DNA from: JAJPKK01 sp035311445
Lineage (GTDB): Bacteria > Pseudomonadota > Alphaproteobacteria > Rhizobiales > Xanthobacteraceae
DNA: 64,000 nucleotides
Direction: 5' to 3'
Assembly: GCA_035311445.1 (NCBI GenBank)
Contig: DATGCX010000031.1
Span: 1-64,000, forward strand
Made by a program: the position numbers and the translations under genes. Numbering within the stretch: position 1 is the stretch's first letter; each line of letters begins with the position of its first letter. The notes below the pieces were generated by a model. That model ran no database searches and was not told where the DNA came from. It saw only the letters and a list, made by a program, of their open reading frames with translations. Positions 1 to 8,794 of the stretch are shown here, in pieces.

Positions 1-2
1 CC

Positions 3-728
3 GGTCGGGGGACGGTGGAATTCAAGAAGCCGACCAACGGGGCTAACGGGCTCACGCGCGACATCCAGGGCCGCCTCGTCGCGTGCGAGGGTGCTGGCCG
101 TCGCGTGATCCGCGAAGAGCACGACAGCACCGTCACGGTGATTGCCTCAAGCTTCCAGGGTCGGCGCTTGAACCGTCCCAACGACGTCGTGGTGAAGTCC
201 GACGGCGCGATCTACTTTACGGATCCGCGGGGAAACGTGGTCCCGGACCAGACCGACCTCTCGTATCAGGGCGTCTACCGGGTCTCTGCCGACCTTGGCA
301 CGCTGACGCTGCTCGTCGATGATTTCATCGTTCCGAACGGCCTCGCCTTCTCGCCGGACGAAAGCATCCTCTATATCAATGACACGCGGCGCGGGCACAT
401 ACGCGCATTCGATATGGCGCCAAATGGCACGTTGGCCCGGCAGACCGATCGCGTGTTCGCAGATCTCCGCGGTAGCGAACCCGGTGTCCCGGACGGAATG
501 AAGGTGGACACTGCCGGGAACGTCTATTGTGGGGGCTCGGGTGGCATCTGGATTCTGGATGTGAAGGGCAAGAAGCTTGGGCGCATCGTCCACGGCCAGC
601 CGCAGACAACCAACCTCGCCTTCGGCGGTCCGGATTGGAAGACCCTCTATTTCACCAACTGGAACTTCCTTGGCTCCGTGAACCTCAGGATCGCCGGGAT
701 GCCGGTGCCTGCTATCAAAAGGGCATGA
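3..728 (+). CDS. SMP-30/gluconolactonase/LRE-family protein (5'-truncated by window edge)
   Basis: The reading frame is open to the left edge of the window, so the N-terminus is missing; 237-241 residues remain of a family that is usually about 290-300 long. The visible part has the six-bladed propeller signatures of SMP-30/gluconolactonases: NRPNDVVVKSDGAIYFTDP, the metal-site PNGLAFSPDE and LYINDT stretches, and VPDGMKVDTAGNVY. Family members hydrolyse sugar lactones or related esters with one divalent metal ion. The GTG at 15 is probably internal. The exact substrate cannot be told. Confidence 0.85.
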   Translation, partial: GRGTVEFKKPTNGANGLTRDIQGRLVACEGAGRRVIREEHDSTVTVIASSFQGRRLNRPNDVVVKSDGAIYFTDPRGNVVPDQTDLSYQGVYRVSADLGTLTLLVDDFIVPNGLAFSPDESILYINDTRRGHIRAFDMAPNGTLARQTDRVFADLRGSEPGVPDGMKVDTAGNVYCGGSGGIWILDVKGKKLGRIVHGQPQTTNLAFGGPDWKTLYFTNWNFLGSVNLRIAGMPVPAIKRA

Positions 729-952
729 GTTCGTCCGCATACTGACGAAATTGCTGCCGATTCCGATCGACGCGGATGGTAGCGAATTAAGTGCGGGCGC
801 TTTGACCAAACCGCACGCAAGAGGCCAACGCATGCGGGTGCGTTGCGTTCGTGACATTCGTTGGTTTCACGCCGCGCCGGAAGACCCTGGTGCGTCAAAG
901 CAAGTCGGCCGCTACTTCGGCGCCCCGATGCGGCCGGCGCGGTAGCGCCTTC

Positions 953-1468
953 CTAAGCGGCGTCGTCAGGCCGTTGCACCTTATAGCGCGCAAGACCGTT
1001 GCCGAGCATCGAATGGACTGCGGACTCCGAATAACTCTCCCCTGATGGCGTCGTGTAGCTTTCGACGTCAAGCTTCGCAGCGACTCCGCGTAACGGTGGC
1101 GCTGCTTTCCAGGTGCACGTAGGCGCGGATTGGCTTCCCTCAATGCAGGAGCAATCGAGTAGCACAAGAATACTGCTAAGCTTGGCGTATGAGGGAATGC
1201 CAGGCTCGGCGGCCCACTCCGAAACCGGACAACTCGCGACCGGCGGGGCCGCGTACCAGAAGCGAGTCAATCGCGACCGGACGTCCCAATTCGCATCAAG
1301 GAAAATGGCGTAATACGCTAACCCAACTAGCACCGGCAGACCTACCAAGCTCCACCCGCTTGCGCCAGCCACATAGCTAGTAGCCAGCATACTTAATCCG
1401 GTGAAGGCCGCTCCGAACGGCTTTGTGTCAATGAAATCTAAATGTCGCAGGATTCCCCCCAACGGCAC
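953..1468 (-). CDS. Hypothetical small membrane protein, paralogue of the 2110-2310 gene
   Basis: The N-terminal half (about residues 14-58) has two hydrophobic segments and closely matches the product at 2110-2310 on the other strand: both have DT[KR]PFGAAFT, LAT.Y, ASGW, LPVL and AYY.IF. The C-terminal 110 residues are polar, cysteine-containing and match nothing I recognise. The only start covering the conserved block is a GTG. The tail may be a frame extension of a decayed gene, so the coding status is uncertain. The 224 bases between this and the preceding gene hold nothing I can identify. Confidence 0.4.
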   Translation of the reverse strand: MPLGGILRHLDFIDTKPFGAAFTGLSMLATSYVAGASGWSLVGLPVLVGLAYYAIFLDANWDVRSRLTRFWYAAPPVASCPVSEWAAEPGIPSYAKLSSILVLLDCSCIEGSQSAPTCTWKAAPPLRGVAAKLDVESYTTPSGESYSESAVHSMLGNGLARYKVQRPDDAA

Positions 1469-1625
1469 CCTGCGAACTATACTCCCCCATACTATCTTAG
1501 TCTACCAGGTCGCAGGCGCGATGACCCCGCGCCTAGACACGGCAAATGCAGTATCGACCTATGAAGCTTGCACTGTTTGCGGCGTTCGTTCTGACGTAAA
1601 AGACCGGCCGCGAGCGGACAGCCTG

Positions 1626-1928
1626 TCAGCGACCGCCTCGCTCTCGGCCATCGCGGTCGGTTCCTCCGCGGTTGTCTTTTCCGCCGTTCCGACCTCCGGA
1701 GTCGCCTCCGCCGCCATCGTCCCCGCGGCTGTCTGCTCCGCCGCCACCACCGCGTCCGGTATCGCCCGATGCACCCCTATCGCGAGAGCCTCCATCATCG
1801 CGCCTGCTGGTGGCGCTCTTGGTGTTGTCTCCAAAGCGATCCTCTGCCGACGGAGCCGATTGTGCGGAAAGCAGAACCCCTATGGCCACCGCGAACAGGC
1901 CGATGTAGCGCAACGCAATGCTCAACAT
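1626..1928 (-). CDS. Secreted Gly/Asp/Arg-rich low-complexity protein
   Basis: A 100-residue protein begins at an ATG preceded by GGGAGGG at good spacing. Residues 1-27 form a signal peptide (MLSIALRYIGLFAVAIGVLL, then cleavage near AQSAPSA). The rest is almost entirely Gly, Asp, Arg and Ser, rich in GGGG, RGDDGGG and DRDGRERGGR-like runs. This suggests a disordered, charged exported protein. I recognise no family. Longer frames across the same bases are explained by the skewed composition. Confidence 0.6.
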   Translation of the reverse strand: MLSIALRYIGLFAVAIGVLLSAQSAPSAEDRFGDNTKSATSRRDDGGSRDRGASGDTGRGGGGGADSRGDDGGGGDSGGRNGGKDNRGGTDRDGRERGGR

Positions 1929-2109
1929 AATTCCCTCCCCAACGGTCACAATTAAATCAAATTGATGCCTTGTAGGCGCGACGAGCTGACAAACTGCTGA
2001 CATTTAGATATAGGGGACTATACCTTTGATAGGTAAGGGGACTATGCTTTCAAACGAGTAGGGGAGTATAGTTCTTAGAAGATCGCCCTTCCGGACCTTC
2101 GTTGTGATC

Positions 2110-2310
2110 ATGAAAAATTTTTTTGACACAAGGCCTTTTGGAGCGGCCTTCACTGCGTTGGCAACCTTGGCGACTGGCTATGCGGCCAACGCGAGCGGCT
2201 GGTACCTGATCATTTTGCCAGTATTGATCGTGCCAGCGTACTATCTGATTTTCGCTGCTCAGGATACCCGAGCGTACACGATGGCGAGCGAGGGCGAAGG
2301 GACAGGCTGA
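2110..2310 (+). CDS. Small two-helix membrane protein
   Basis: A 66-residue protein with two hydrophobic segments (about residues 6-25 and 29-47) and a short polar tail. It starts at the ATG at 2110; a GTG two codons upstream is an alternative. It is a clear paralogue of the N-terminal part of the product at 953-1468. The function is unknown. The clean length and conserved block support it being the intact copy. Confidence 0.55.
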   Translation: MKNFFDTRPFGAAFTALATLATGYAANASGWYLIILPVLIVPAYYLIFAAQDTRAYTMASEGEGTG

Positions 2311-2417
2311 AATCTGGCTCAAGGAGGCTTGACGCGCTTGGAAAAGCGTCCCGCCCGCGACTACGCCTGCCCACATTGCGGAGCCGTCTACACATCGGGT
2401 CTTTCGCGATGAGATAT

Positions 2418-2747
2418 TTACATCCCACCGCCGCCCGAACCGCCGGGCACCAAAGGATCGCGCCGGAGTTGGAAACGGATCGTCGCGTCGGGATCGGTGC
2501 CAAGATCGTGGCCATCCGGACCTATCACGTGATTGGACAGATCAGTTGCGTGGGAAACACGGCTGCGCGACGCGGGCCGTGAAGTGCGCGATGATTTGCC
2601 GGCGGCATACGCGCTCAATGTCGCGTTTCCAATCGATCGTTGTTGGTGGTGCGGATTAGGATTGGCCGGCGCCTGAGCGGAACCAAGCGCCGGCGCCACG
2701 AAAACCATGATGGCGGCTGCGGCGGCAACATTGGTCGTGGCGGACAT
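2418..2747 (-). CDS. Small exported hypothetical protein
   Basis: A 109-residue protein starts at the ATG at 2747, preceded by GGAGGA six bases upstream; the frame extends further but that RBS fixes the start. Residues 1-24 are a signal peptide ending AAAAIMVFVAPALGSAQA. The mature part is Pro/His/Ser/Arg-rich and ends in a GGSGGGGM tail. I recognise no domain. Confidence 0.55.
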   Translation of the reverse strand: MSATTNVAAAAAIMVFVAPALGSAQAPANPNPHHQQRSIGNATLSAYAAGKSSRTSRPASRSRVSHATDLSNHVIGPDGHDLGTDPDATIRFQLRRDPLVPGGSGGGGM

Positions 2748-2818
2748 GCTGTTCCTCCGGCTGAGATCGTTGTCGATGACGGCGCCATAATACGCCTCCG
2801 CGATCGACTTGCCACAGC

Positions 2819-2998
2819 CTGGTCGAGGCTCCAAAAGCTCGCGCTCCCACGAAGGTTACAAATCTCATGGATGCACTCAAGCGCAGCCTCGCGGCGCACG
2901 GCGATGCCGCCGAAAAGAAGCCACCAGCGCCGAGTCAAAAGGGGCGCGCGAAGAAGCCCGTGCGCAGGCCCGGGAAAGTGACCCGAAAAGCCGGATAG
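2819..2998 (+). pseudogene. C-terminal remnant of a Ku (non-homologous end joining) gene
   Basis: Translating the frame ending at the TAG at 2996-2998 gives APTKVTNLMDALKRSLAAHG, then a Lys/Pro/Arg-rich tail (EKKPPAPSQKGRAKKPVRRP). This is the C-terminal signature of bacterial Ku proteins: a V-[VTI]-N-L-M-D-A-L-[RK]-[RK]-S motif followed by a basic tail. The Ku core beta-barrel is missing: the frame meets a stop at 2777-2779, and only about 55-60 codons look Ku-like. No ligD is nearby. It could be expressed as a 43-residue basic peptide from the ATG at 2867, but a gene remnant is more likely. Confidence 0.6.
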
Positions 2999-3223
2999 AG
3001 GTCGCCAGCAGATCCATCGGAGGAAACCTCGGCGCGATACGGGACATTTGCGACAGCGCACTGAGACGTGCTGAGAATCATGGTAGTCGGTTCATCAGGA
3101 TTGATCGGCCCCACGTGCTGAAGGCACACGGAGAGAGATCATCCCGAGTTTTGACGAGCCTGGTTTGATTGTTGTCGGCTCGTCGGCGATGTATAGTTCT
3201 AAGGTGTATCGGGAGTGTCCACC

Positions 3224-3574
3224 ATGCGCATCCATTTTTTGTGCATGTCCGTCACGGCAGCGGTCACCCTTTCAGTCGTGCCCAGCCAGGCAGGACCCTG
3301 CTCATCAGAGATCGACCGGCTGCAAGCGAGCTTGGATGCGATGCTTGTGGCCACGGCAGTTGCGGGCCAGCCTGGTCGTCAGAGCACGGCCGCAATGATG
3401 CACCGCCAACCGACGCCAAGCGGGATCATGGCAGCCGAAGCGAGGCTCGGGGAAGGCGCACGGGCAAAACGCGCAACGACTGCAATGGAGCAGGCACGTG
3501 CGGCCGACCGCGCCGGCGACAACAGCGCTTGCGAGCGTGCGCTGGCAGATGTGCGTCGTGAGATCGATCGGTAG
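3224..3574 (+). CDS. Small exported protein, conserved hypothetical
   Basis: A 116-residue protein with signal peptide MRIHFLCMSVTAAVTLSVVP and cleavage after SQA. The mature part has one Cys near each end (GPCSSEIDRLQASLD and NSACERALADVRRE) and is mainly helical, which suggests a small disulfide-held helical bundle. The ATG at 3224 has GGGAG eight bases upstream; the in-frame GTG at 3215 lies inside that RBS and is unlikely. I know similar proteins only as conserved hypotheticals of rhizobial genomes. Confidence 0.65.
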   Translation: MRIHFLCMSVTAAVTLSVVPSQAGPCSSEIDRLQASLDAMLVATAVAGQPGRQSTAAMMHRQPTPSGIMAAEARLGEGARAKRATTAMEQARAADRAGDNSACERALADVRREIDR

Positions 3575-3763
3575 ATGGCCAAAAGCGATCAAGTAATGCT
3601 GCGCCCGCCCGCAAGGCGGTTGTGCTGAACCAACCATCGCGTTGGAAAGGCGCCTGCTTTTTGGCCGCATCAGGTCGAATGCCCGAAATGAGACCTGCGA
3701 GCAGGCATCTTGTTTGGAGCTGCACCAGTATTTTGCACCGAGGGTATAGAGCAGAGGGAGCGC

Positions 3764-5092
3764 ATGATGGCCGACCTGACGATTGTGGCTCGTGGCGCTG
3801 AGCATATCGATCTCGTCGATATGCGACGGCGCATCAGGGCGATTTTCATCGGTTCGGTTGGCAATCTCGTTGAGTGGTACGATTTTTATGCCTATGCGGC
3901 GTTTGCGCTCTACTTCGCGGGCGCTTTTTTTCCGAACTCCGATCCGGTGGTGCAACAGCTCAATGCTGCGATCCTCTTTGCGGCAGGATTCCTGGTGCGC
4001 CCGCTGGGGGGATGGCTGTTCGGCTATCTGGCTGACCACTACGGGCGCCGCGGCGCACTGATGCTGTCTGTATCACTGATGTGTTTCGGCTCGCTCATGA
4101 TCGCGGTGACGCCGACTTATGCGTCAGTCGGAATTCTCGCGCCGATTTTGCTCGCTGTGGCGCGTATCCTGCAAGGCCTGAGTCTCGGCGGCGAATACGG
4201 AACGAGCGCCACCTATCTCAGCGAGATGGCTGACGAGCGGCATCGTGGTTTCTATTCCAGCTTCCAATACGTGACGCTCATCGGCGGACAGATTTGCGCA
4301 CTGATCGTGCTGCTTCTGCTGCAGAAAGTCTTCCTGACGGGCGAGGAAATCCGCGCCTGGGGCTGGCGGATTCCGTTCGTTATAGGAGCGCTGCTCGCCA
4401 TCATCGCGCTCGTCATGAGACGCACCTTGCACGAAACCGAAGCTTTCGAAGCGGCGCAGAAAGCGTCACCCGGCAGCTCGTCGCTCCGAATCCTTCTGAA
4501 ATATCCACGCGAAGTTCTGCTGGTCGTGGGGCTGACCGCCGGCGGCACCGCAGCATTCTATACTTATACGACCTATATGCAGAAATTTCTCAAGCTTTCA
4601 GTCGGTCTCAGCGATGATCAGACGACATTGATCAGCCTCAGCTCGCTTGTGTTTGGGATGTTGCTCCAGCCGATCTACGGCGCAATCTCCGACCAGATCG
4701 GCCGCAAATGGCTGCTTATCGGCTTCGGGGTCGCCGGCGTCCTGTTCACGATCCCGCTGCTGACGACTCTGCAGACGGTCAAAGGACCCTTCGCGGCGTT
4801 TCTCTTGATCGCGGCGGCCTGGATGATCGTCTCCGGCTACACATCGATCAATGCGGTGGTGAAGGCGGAGTTGTTTCCGACCAAGATTCGCGCCATCGGG
4901 GTCGGGCTCCCTTACGCCCTCACGGTCTCGATCTTCGGAGGGACCGCCGAGTCGGTCGCCTTGTGGTTCAAGTCGTTGGGCGACGAGCAGTGGTTCTACT
5001 ATTATCTCACCGGCATGATCGGTATTTCGCTGCTCGTCTATTTGTTCATGCGCGACACTAAGGCCGACTCGGCAATGCATCGTCATGAGTAG
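3764..5092 (+). CDS. MFS transporter, metabolite:H+ symporter (KgtP/ProP-like)
   Basis: A 442-residue protein with about twelve transmembrane segments. It has the MHS-family hallmarks: GNLVEWYDFYAYAAFALYFA in the first helix, the loop-2/3 motif GYLADHYGRRGAL, and LQGLSLGGEYGTSATYLSEM. Such proteins import di- or tricarboxylates, betaine or aromatic acids with protons. The start is the ATG at 3764 after AGGGAGCGC; the frame extends upstream without a better start. It is convergent with the response regulator that follows. The substrate cannot be assigned. Confidence 0.9.
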   Translation: MMADLTIVARGAEHIDLVDMRRRIRAIFIGSVGNLVEWYDFYAYAAFALYFAGAFFPNSDPVVQQLNAAILFAAGFLVRPLGGWLFGYLADHYGRRGALMLSVSLMCFGSLMIAVTPTYASVGILAPILLAVARILQGLSLGGEYGTSATYLSEMADERHRGFYSSFQYVTLIGGQICALIVLLLLQKVFLTGEEIRAWGWRIPFVIGALLAIIALVMRRTLHETEAFEAAQKASPGSSSLRILLKYPREVLLVVGLTAGGTAAFYTYTTYMQKFLKLSVGLSDDQTTLISLSSLVFGMLLQPIYGAISDQIGRKWLLIGFGVAGVLFTIPLLTTLQTVKGPFAAFLLIAAAWMIVSGYTSINAVVKAELFPTKIRAIGVGLPYALTVSIFGGTAESVALWFKSLGDEQWFYYYLTGMIGISLLVYLFMRDTKADSAMHRHE

Positions 5093-5107
5093 GCGTATTG
5101 AGGTGGA

Positions 5108-5746
5108 TCAGTTCCGGCCTGTCTGCAGCTTCAGCGCAGCCTGAACGCGGTTACGGACGCCAAGCTTCTTCATGATGTTGGTCATGTGATGCTTTACGGT
5201 CCTTTCGGTGCAATTCAGCCCTCGCGCGATCTCTTTGTTGGACATGCCCCGACCCACAAGACTGAATATTGTTTCCTCGCGGGAGGTGAGATCAGACTGG
5301 CGAATGACCGCTGCTTCGGTCTGCTCACCCCGTTTGATCAGCAGCCGTGCCGCCAGGGTCGGCGGTACATAGGAGTCGCCGCTGGCGACGGCTCGCACCG
5401 CATCGATTATCTCTTGGCTGCTGCTGCCCTTGAGGATGTAGCCCCGCGCACCGGCCTGTAGCGTTAAGGAGACATGATGTTCCTCTTCAGAGGCCGTCAG
5501 CATGACGATGCACACTTTGGGGCAAGTGCGCGCAATTGCGGCAGCAGCTTCGACGCCGCCTCCCGGAAGGACGACGTCTAGCAGTATGACATCCGGATGA
5601 AGGTCCTGCGCGATCTTGAGCGCGTCGGATGCCGTTGCGCCCTGGCCGACGACCTCGACATCTTCCGTATGAGCGAGCATGCCGACCAGACCTTCGAGAA
5701 ACAGGGGATGGTCATCAATTACGGCAACGCGAATTAAGTTGAACAT
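5108..5746 (-). CDS. NarL/FixJ-family response regulator (orphan)
   Basis: A 212-residue two-domain regulator. The receiver domain (1-125) has acidic residues D11/D12, phospho-acceptor D57 (LLDVVLPGGG), the switch Thr in VMLTASEE and the conserved Lys in YILKGSS. The LuxR-type HTH spans about 145-205 (LTSREETIFSLVGRGMSNKE, then TVKHHMTNIMKKLGVRNR). AGGAG precedes the ATG. No histidine kinase is adjacent on either side, so its partner must be encoded elsewhere. Confidence 0.92.
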   Translation of the reverse strand: MFNLIRVAVIDDHPLFLEGLVGMLAHTEDVEVVGQGATASDALKIAQDLHPDVILLDVVLPGGGVEAAAAIARTCPKVCIVMLTASEEEHHVSLTLQAGARGYILKGSSSQEIIDAVRAVASGDSYVPPTLAARLLIKRGEQTEAAVIRQSDLTSREETIFSLVGRGMSNKEIARGLNCTERTVKHHMTNIMKKLGVRNRVQAALKLQTGRN

Positions 5747-5913
5747 TGTTCGCTCCTCTTTTGAGCGAACCCAATCGCACTTCAGGTTCTGAATTACTGA
5801 AAATGTACTTACAGCAGCACGACGCAGACGCGTTGATTGAGATCAAGCCCCTTCGTTTTTAGTAATTTGTCGGACCAGACAAACGGATTAGCTTCAGAAC
5901 GCGCTCCTGCAGT

Positions 5914-6831
5914 TCATTCCCCGTTTGCCTGCATCAGCTTGACGAGTCCCGTTGGCGTGGCCAGCAGCGGTGTCCAACCCAGACTCATCAAAGCCGAGGG
6001 ATCGGCCACCAGCGAGCCTGACAATCGCTGGTATATTTCACCTCGACCGGCAGCGCCGAGCAAGAGTTTGAGAACCGAGGAAGGGAGCGGAAAAACGTTC
6101 GGCTGACGGCCGAGCCCATGACGCAAGGCTGCAATCATTTCTGCGATCGTCAGCGCCTGCGTATCGGCGGCAATGAAAGCTCGCCGCAGCGTTCCCGGTG
6201 CTGCCAGCACGGTCTCGATGGCCGGCAACAGGTTTTCCAGCGCGAGCAGGGAGCGGCGTGCCCGGAGGCTGGCCAACGGCAACGGAAACGGAGATCGAGC
6301 GAATCGGATCAGTTGCGCCATGTTGCCTTTGACCCCCGGCCCGTAGATCAGCACTGCCCGCAGCGCCACCCAGTCTAAATCGAGCTCCGCCAGACCCCGC
6401 TCGGCTGCGAGCTTGGATTTTCCATAGGCGTCGGTTGGCCTCGGTTCGATCGCCTCGGTCAGGATCGTATCGGCCGTTGGTCCACATTGGGCGCGGATAG
6501 AGGAGAGGAATACGAAGCGCTTGGCGCCGGCGCGCCGCGTCGCGCGGGCGAGGCCGATGGTCGCCTCGGTGTTGAGGAGCCGGTAGTCGTCCTCGGGGAT
6601 GCCGGACATCCCATGCGCGAGCCCGGCAGAGTGGATCACCGCATCCACTCCCTCCAGCGCGGCCGACATGTTTTGCGGCCGCGCAAGATCACCAATGACG
6701 GCGCTTGCGATCTGCATCGGCACCGAAGCAGGTCGGCGCAGCAGCGCACGAACGCGATAGCCGCGCTTCGACATCTCCCGCAGCAGATATTGCCCGATGA
6801 AGCCGGTGGTTCCAGTGAGCGCGAGCAGCAT
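5914..6831 (-). CDS. NAD(P)-dependent epimerase/dehydratase-family protein (extended SDR)
   Basis: A 305-residue Rossmann protein. TGTTGFIGQYLL near residue 6 is the extended-SDR glycine motif, VIHSAGLAHG follows the fourth strand, and the active-site YGKSKLAAE gives the YxxxK pair, with FLSSIRAQCG supplying the Ser region. This is the family of nucleotide-sugar epimerases and related dehydratases. It stands alone between the response regulator and the PQQ enzyme, so the substrate is unknown. The 199 bases to the next gene hold nothing recognisable. Confidence 0.85.
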   Translation of the reverse strand: MLLALTGTTGFIGQYLLREMSKRGYRVRALLRRPASVPMQIASAVIGDLARPQNMSAALEGVDAVIHSAGLAHGMSGIPEDDYRLLNTEATIGLARATRRAGAKRFVFLSSIRAQCGPTADTILTEAIEPRPTDAYGKSKLAAERGLAELDLDWVALRAVLIYGPGVKGNMAQLIRFARSPFPLPLASLRARRSLLALENLLPAIETVLAAPGTLRRAFIAADTQALTIAEMIAALRHGLGRQPNVFPLPSSVLKLLLGAAGRGEIYQRLSGSLVADPSALMSLGWTPLLATPTGLVKLMQANGE

Positions 6832-7030
6832 GTCGGGCCTTGTTTTATGGTTTAATTCCCCGCCGCGCCTTCCTCCGCGAGTTGCATTTCGCAGCCCGTC
6901 ACATCTTCTTCATTGCTGGACCAGAAGGTCAGAGCCTGCGAAAATCTACTGGGCGGGGCGCACCGCGGTACCCGCAGGACAACGCCCCGCACTGGGGAGC
7001 AAAATCCATCCTATCGGCGACGTGCGCCCC

Positions 7031-8794
7031 TCACAGCGTGAACACATAGACCATGGAGCACGCATTGGCGTATTTCAGCGCTGCCGGCTTGGTGGCCTCC
7101 TGCCATCTCGGGCCGGCCGCTACGGCGACGTACTGCTTGCCGTTGACCGCATAGCTGATCGGCGGCGCCACGATGCCGCAACCGGTATCAAACCGCCACA
7201 GCTCTTTCAGGGTCTTACCGTCATAGGCGACAAGCGCACCCTCCCACAGCCCGCTGAAGACCAGATTGCCGCCGGTTGCCAGCACGCCCGACCAGTTCGG
7301 CAGATCGGTGCGCGCCGCCGCCTTGGTCTCGCCGGTCACCGGATCGAGTGCCTTGATACTGCCGGTGGTTTGCTGCAAGGGCTTGCCGGAGCCGCCGGTG
7401 AACCGTTCGCGCGGCTTCACGGTGCCGCCCTGATCGACGAAATCGACCTGCACCTTGCCTTCGAGCTGGTTACAGCCTTCGCTGGACGGGATGTAGATCA
7501 GGTTCAGTTCGGGATTATAGGCCGCCGGCTCCCAGTTCTTGCCGCCCGGCGTCGACGGACACCTTATCGCCACCGGATTGGCGCGGGACGGGTGGCTGCC
7601 CTCGACGTAGGGCTGCACGTCCTTGGCCGGATCGTAATCAAGCGGCTGTCCAGTCTTCGGGTCGAGCCCTTTGGTCCAGGTCAGTTGGTCGACATATTGC
7701 TTGCCGGACACAAAGGCGCCGTTGGTGCGGTCGAGCGTGTAGTAGAAGCCGTTGCGTGCGCCGTGCACCACGAGCTTGCGATCCTCGCCATTGACCTTGG
7801 CATCAATGATCTGGTGCTCGGAGATTTCGTCATAGTCGTAAGGATCGTTGGGAGTGTATTGGAACCCCCACTTGATCTTGCCGGTGTTGGGATCGAGAGC
7901 AAGCACGCTCGCGGCCCATTTGTTGTCACCGGGGCGGTATTCGGGGTCGTAATCGGGACCGGCATTGCCGATGCCCTGATAGATGGTCTCGGTATCCGGA
8001 TCATAGGTCGCGGTCACCCACACCGAAGCGCCGCCATGCTTCCAGCGCTCCTTGCCATCTTTCCACGTTTCGTTGCCGGGTTCGCCTGCCCCCGGAATGG
8101 TGTAGGTGCGCCACGCCTGCTGGCCGGTATTGAGATCGGTCGCGTCGATCCAGCCGCGGATGCCGAATTCGCCGCCAGCGGAGCCGATGATAGCAAGGTC
8201 CCGCACGACAAGCGGAGCGAGAGTCACCGTCTCGCCTAATGCGGGCTCGGCTGCCTTGCGTTCCCACACAACCTCGCCCGTGGCCCGGTTGAGCGCGAAG
8301 ATACGGCCGTCGAGGGCGATCGAGATCACTTTGTCTTTCCACAACGCGACGCCGCGATTGTTGACGCCGCAGCAGGCGACGTCGCCGGCCCAGGCGCGGT
8401 CGATGCCTGGATCGAATTTCCATCTGATTTCGCCCTTTTTTCCGCTCGAAACGTCGATCGCGTAGACAGAGCCCCAGCCGTCGGGGATGTACATCATGCC
8501 GTTGTCGATCAGCGGCGTCGCTTCGAGATTGCCCTGAGCATAACGGCCGCCGGACTGCAGCCCGCCAAGCCCGACCGTGAAGGCAAGCCGCAAATTGCCG
8601 ACCGTGTCGGCATTGATCTCCTTGAGCGCCGAGAACCGGTGGCCCTGATAGTTCTTGTGATGCAGGAGCCAGTTCTGCGGCTCACGATCCGCATTCAAGG
8701 CACGCTCGAATGACATATCGGCGGCACAAGCGGCCGACAGCGGTCCCGAACCCGCCAAGGCTGTCAAAGCCACCGATACTAGAAGCTTGTTCAT
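7031..8794 (-). CDS. PQQ-dependent methanol/ethanol-family alcohol dehydrogenase
   Basis: A 587-residue quinoprotein with signal peptide (1-25, ending ACA-AD). It has the eight-bladed propeller repeats (for example NRATGEVVWERK, LDPNTGKIKWGF) and the vicinal disulfide CC141-142 that stacks on PQQ. Likely metal ligands are E209 and N277; the catalytic Asp is probably D320 in NDPYDYDEI, and D322 two residues later matches the extra acidic ligand of lanthanide-using enzymes. The family oxidises alcohols or aldehydes in the periplasm and passes electrons to a cytochrome c; none is encoded next to it. Its neighbours encode other exported proteins. Confidence 0.93.
   Translation of the reverse strand: MNKLLVSVALTALAGSGPLSAACAADMSFERALNADREPQNWLLHHKNYQGHRFSALKEINADTVGNLRLAFTVGLGGLQSGGRYAQGNLEATPLIDNGMMYIPDGWGSVYAIDVSSGKKGEIRWKFDPGIDRAWAGDVACCGVNNRGVALWKDKVISIALDGRIFALNRATGEVVWERKAAEPALGETVTLAPLVVRDLAIIGSAGGEFGIRGWIDATDLNTGQQAWRTYTIPGAGEPGNETWKDGKERWKHGGASVWVTATYDPDTETIYQGIGNAGPDYDPEYRPGDNKWAASVLALDPNTGKIKWGFQYTPNDPYDYDEISEHQIIDAKVNGEDRKLVVHGARNGFYYTLDRTNGAFVSGKQYVDQLTWTKGLDPKTGQPLDYDPAKDVQPYVEGSHPSRANPVAIRCPSTPGGKNWEPAAYNPELNLIYIPSSEGCNQLEGKVQVDFVDQGGTVKPRERFTGGSGKPLQQTTGSIKALDPVTGETKAAARTDLPNWSGVLATGGNLVFSGLWEGALVAYDGKTLKELWRFDTGCGIVAPPISYAVNGKQYVAVAAGPRWQEATKPAALKYANACSMVYVFTL

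Noticed and set aside
6797..8239. 480-codon open frame on the plus strand opposite the PQQ dehydrogenase
   Set aside because: Its translation is low in motifs and it lies wholly antisense to a clear quinoprotein gene.
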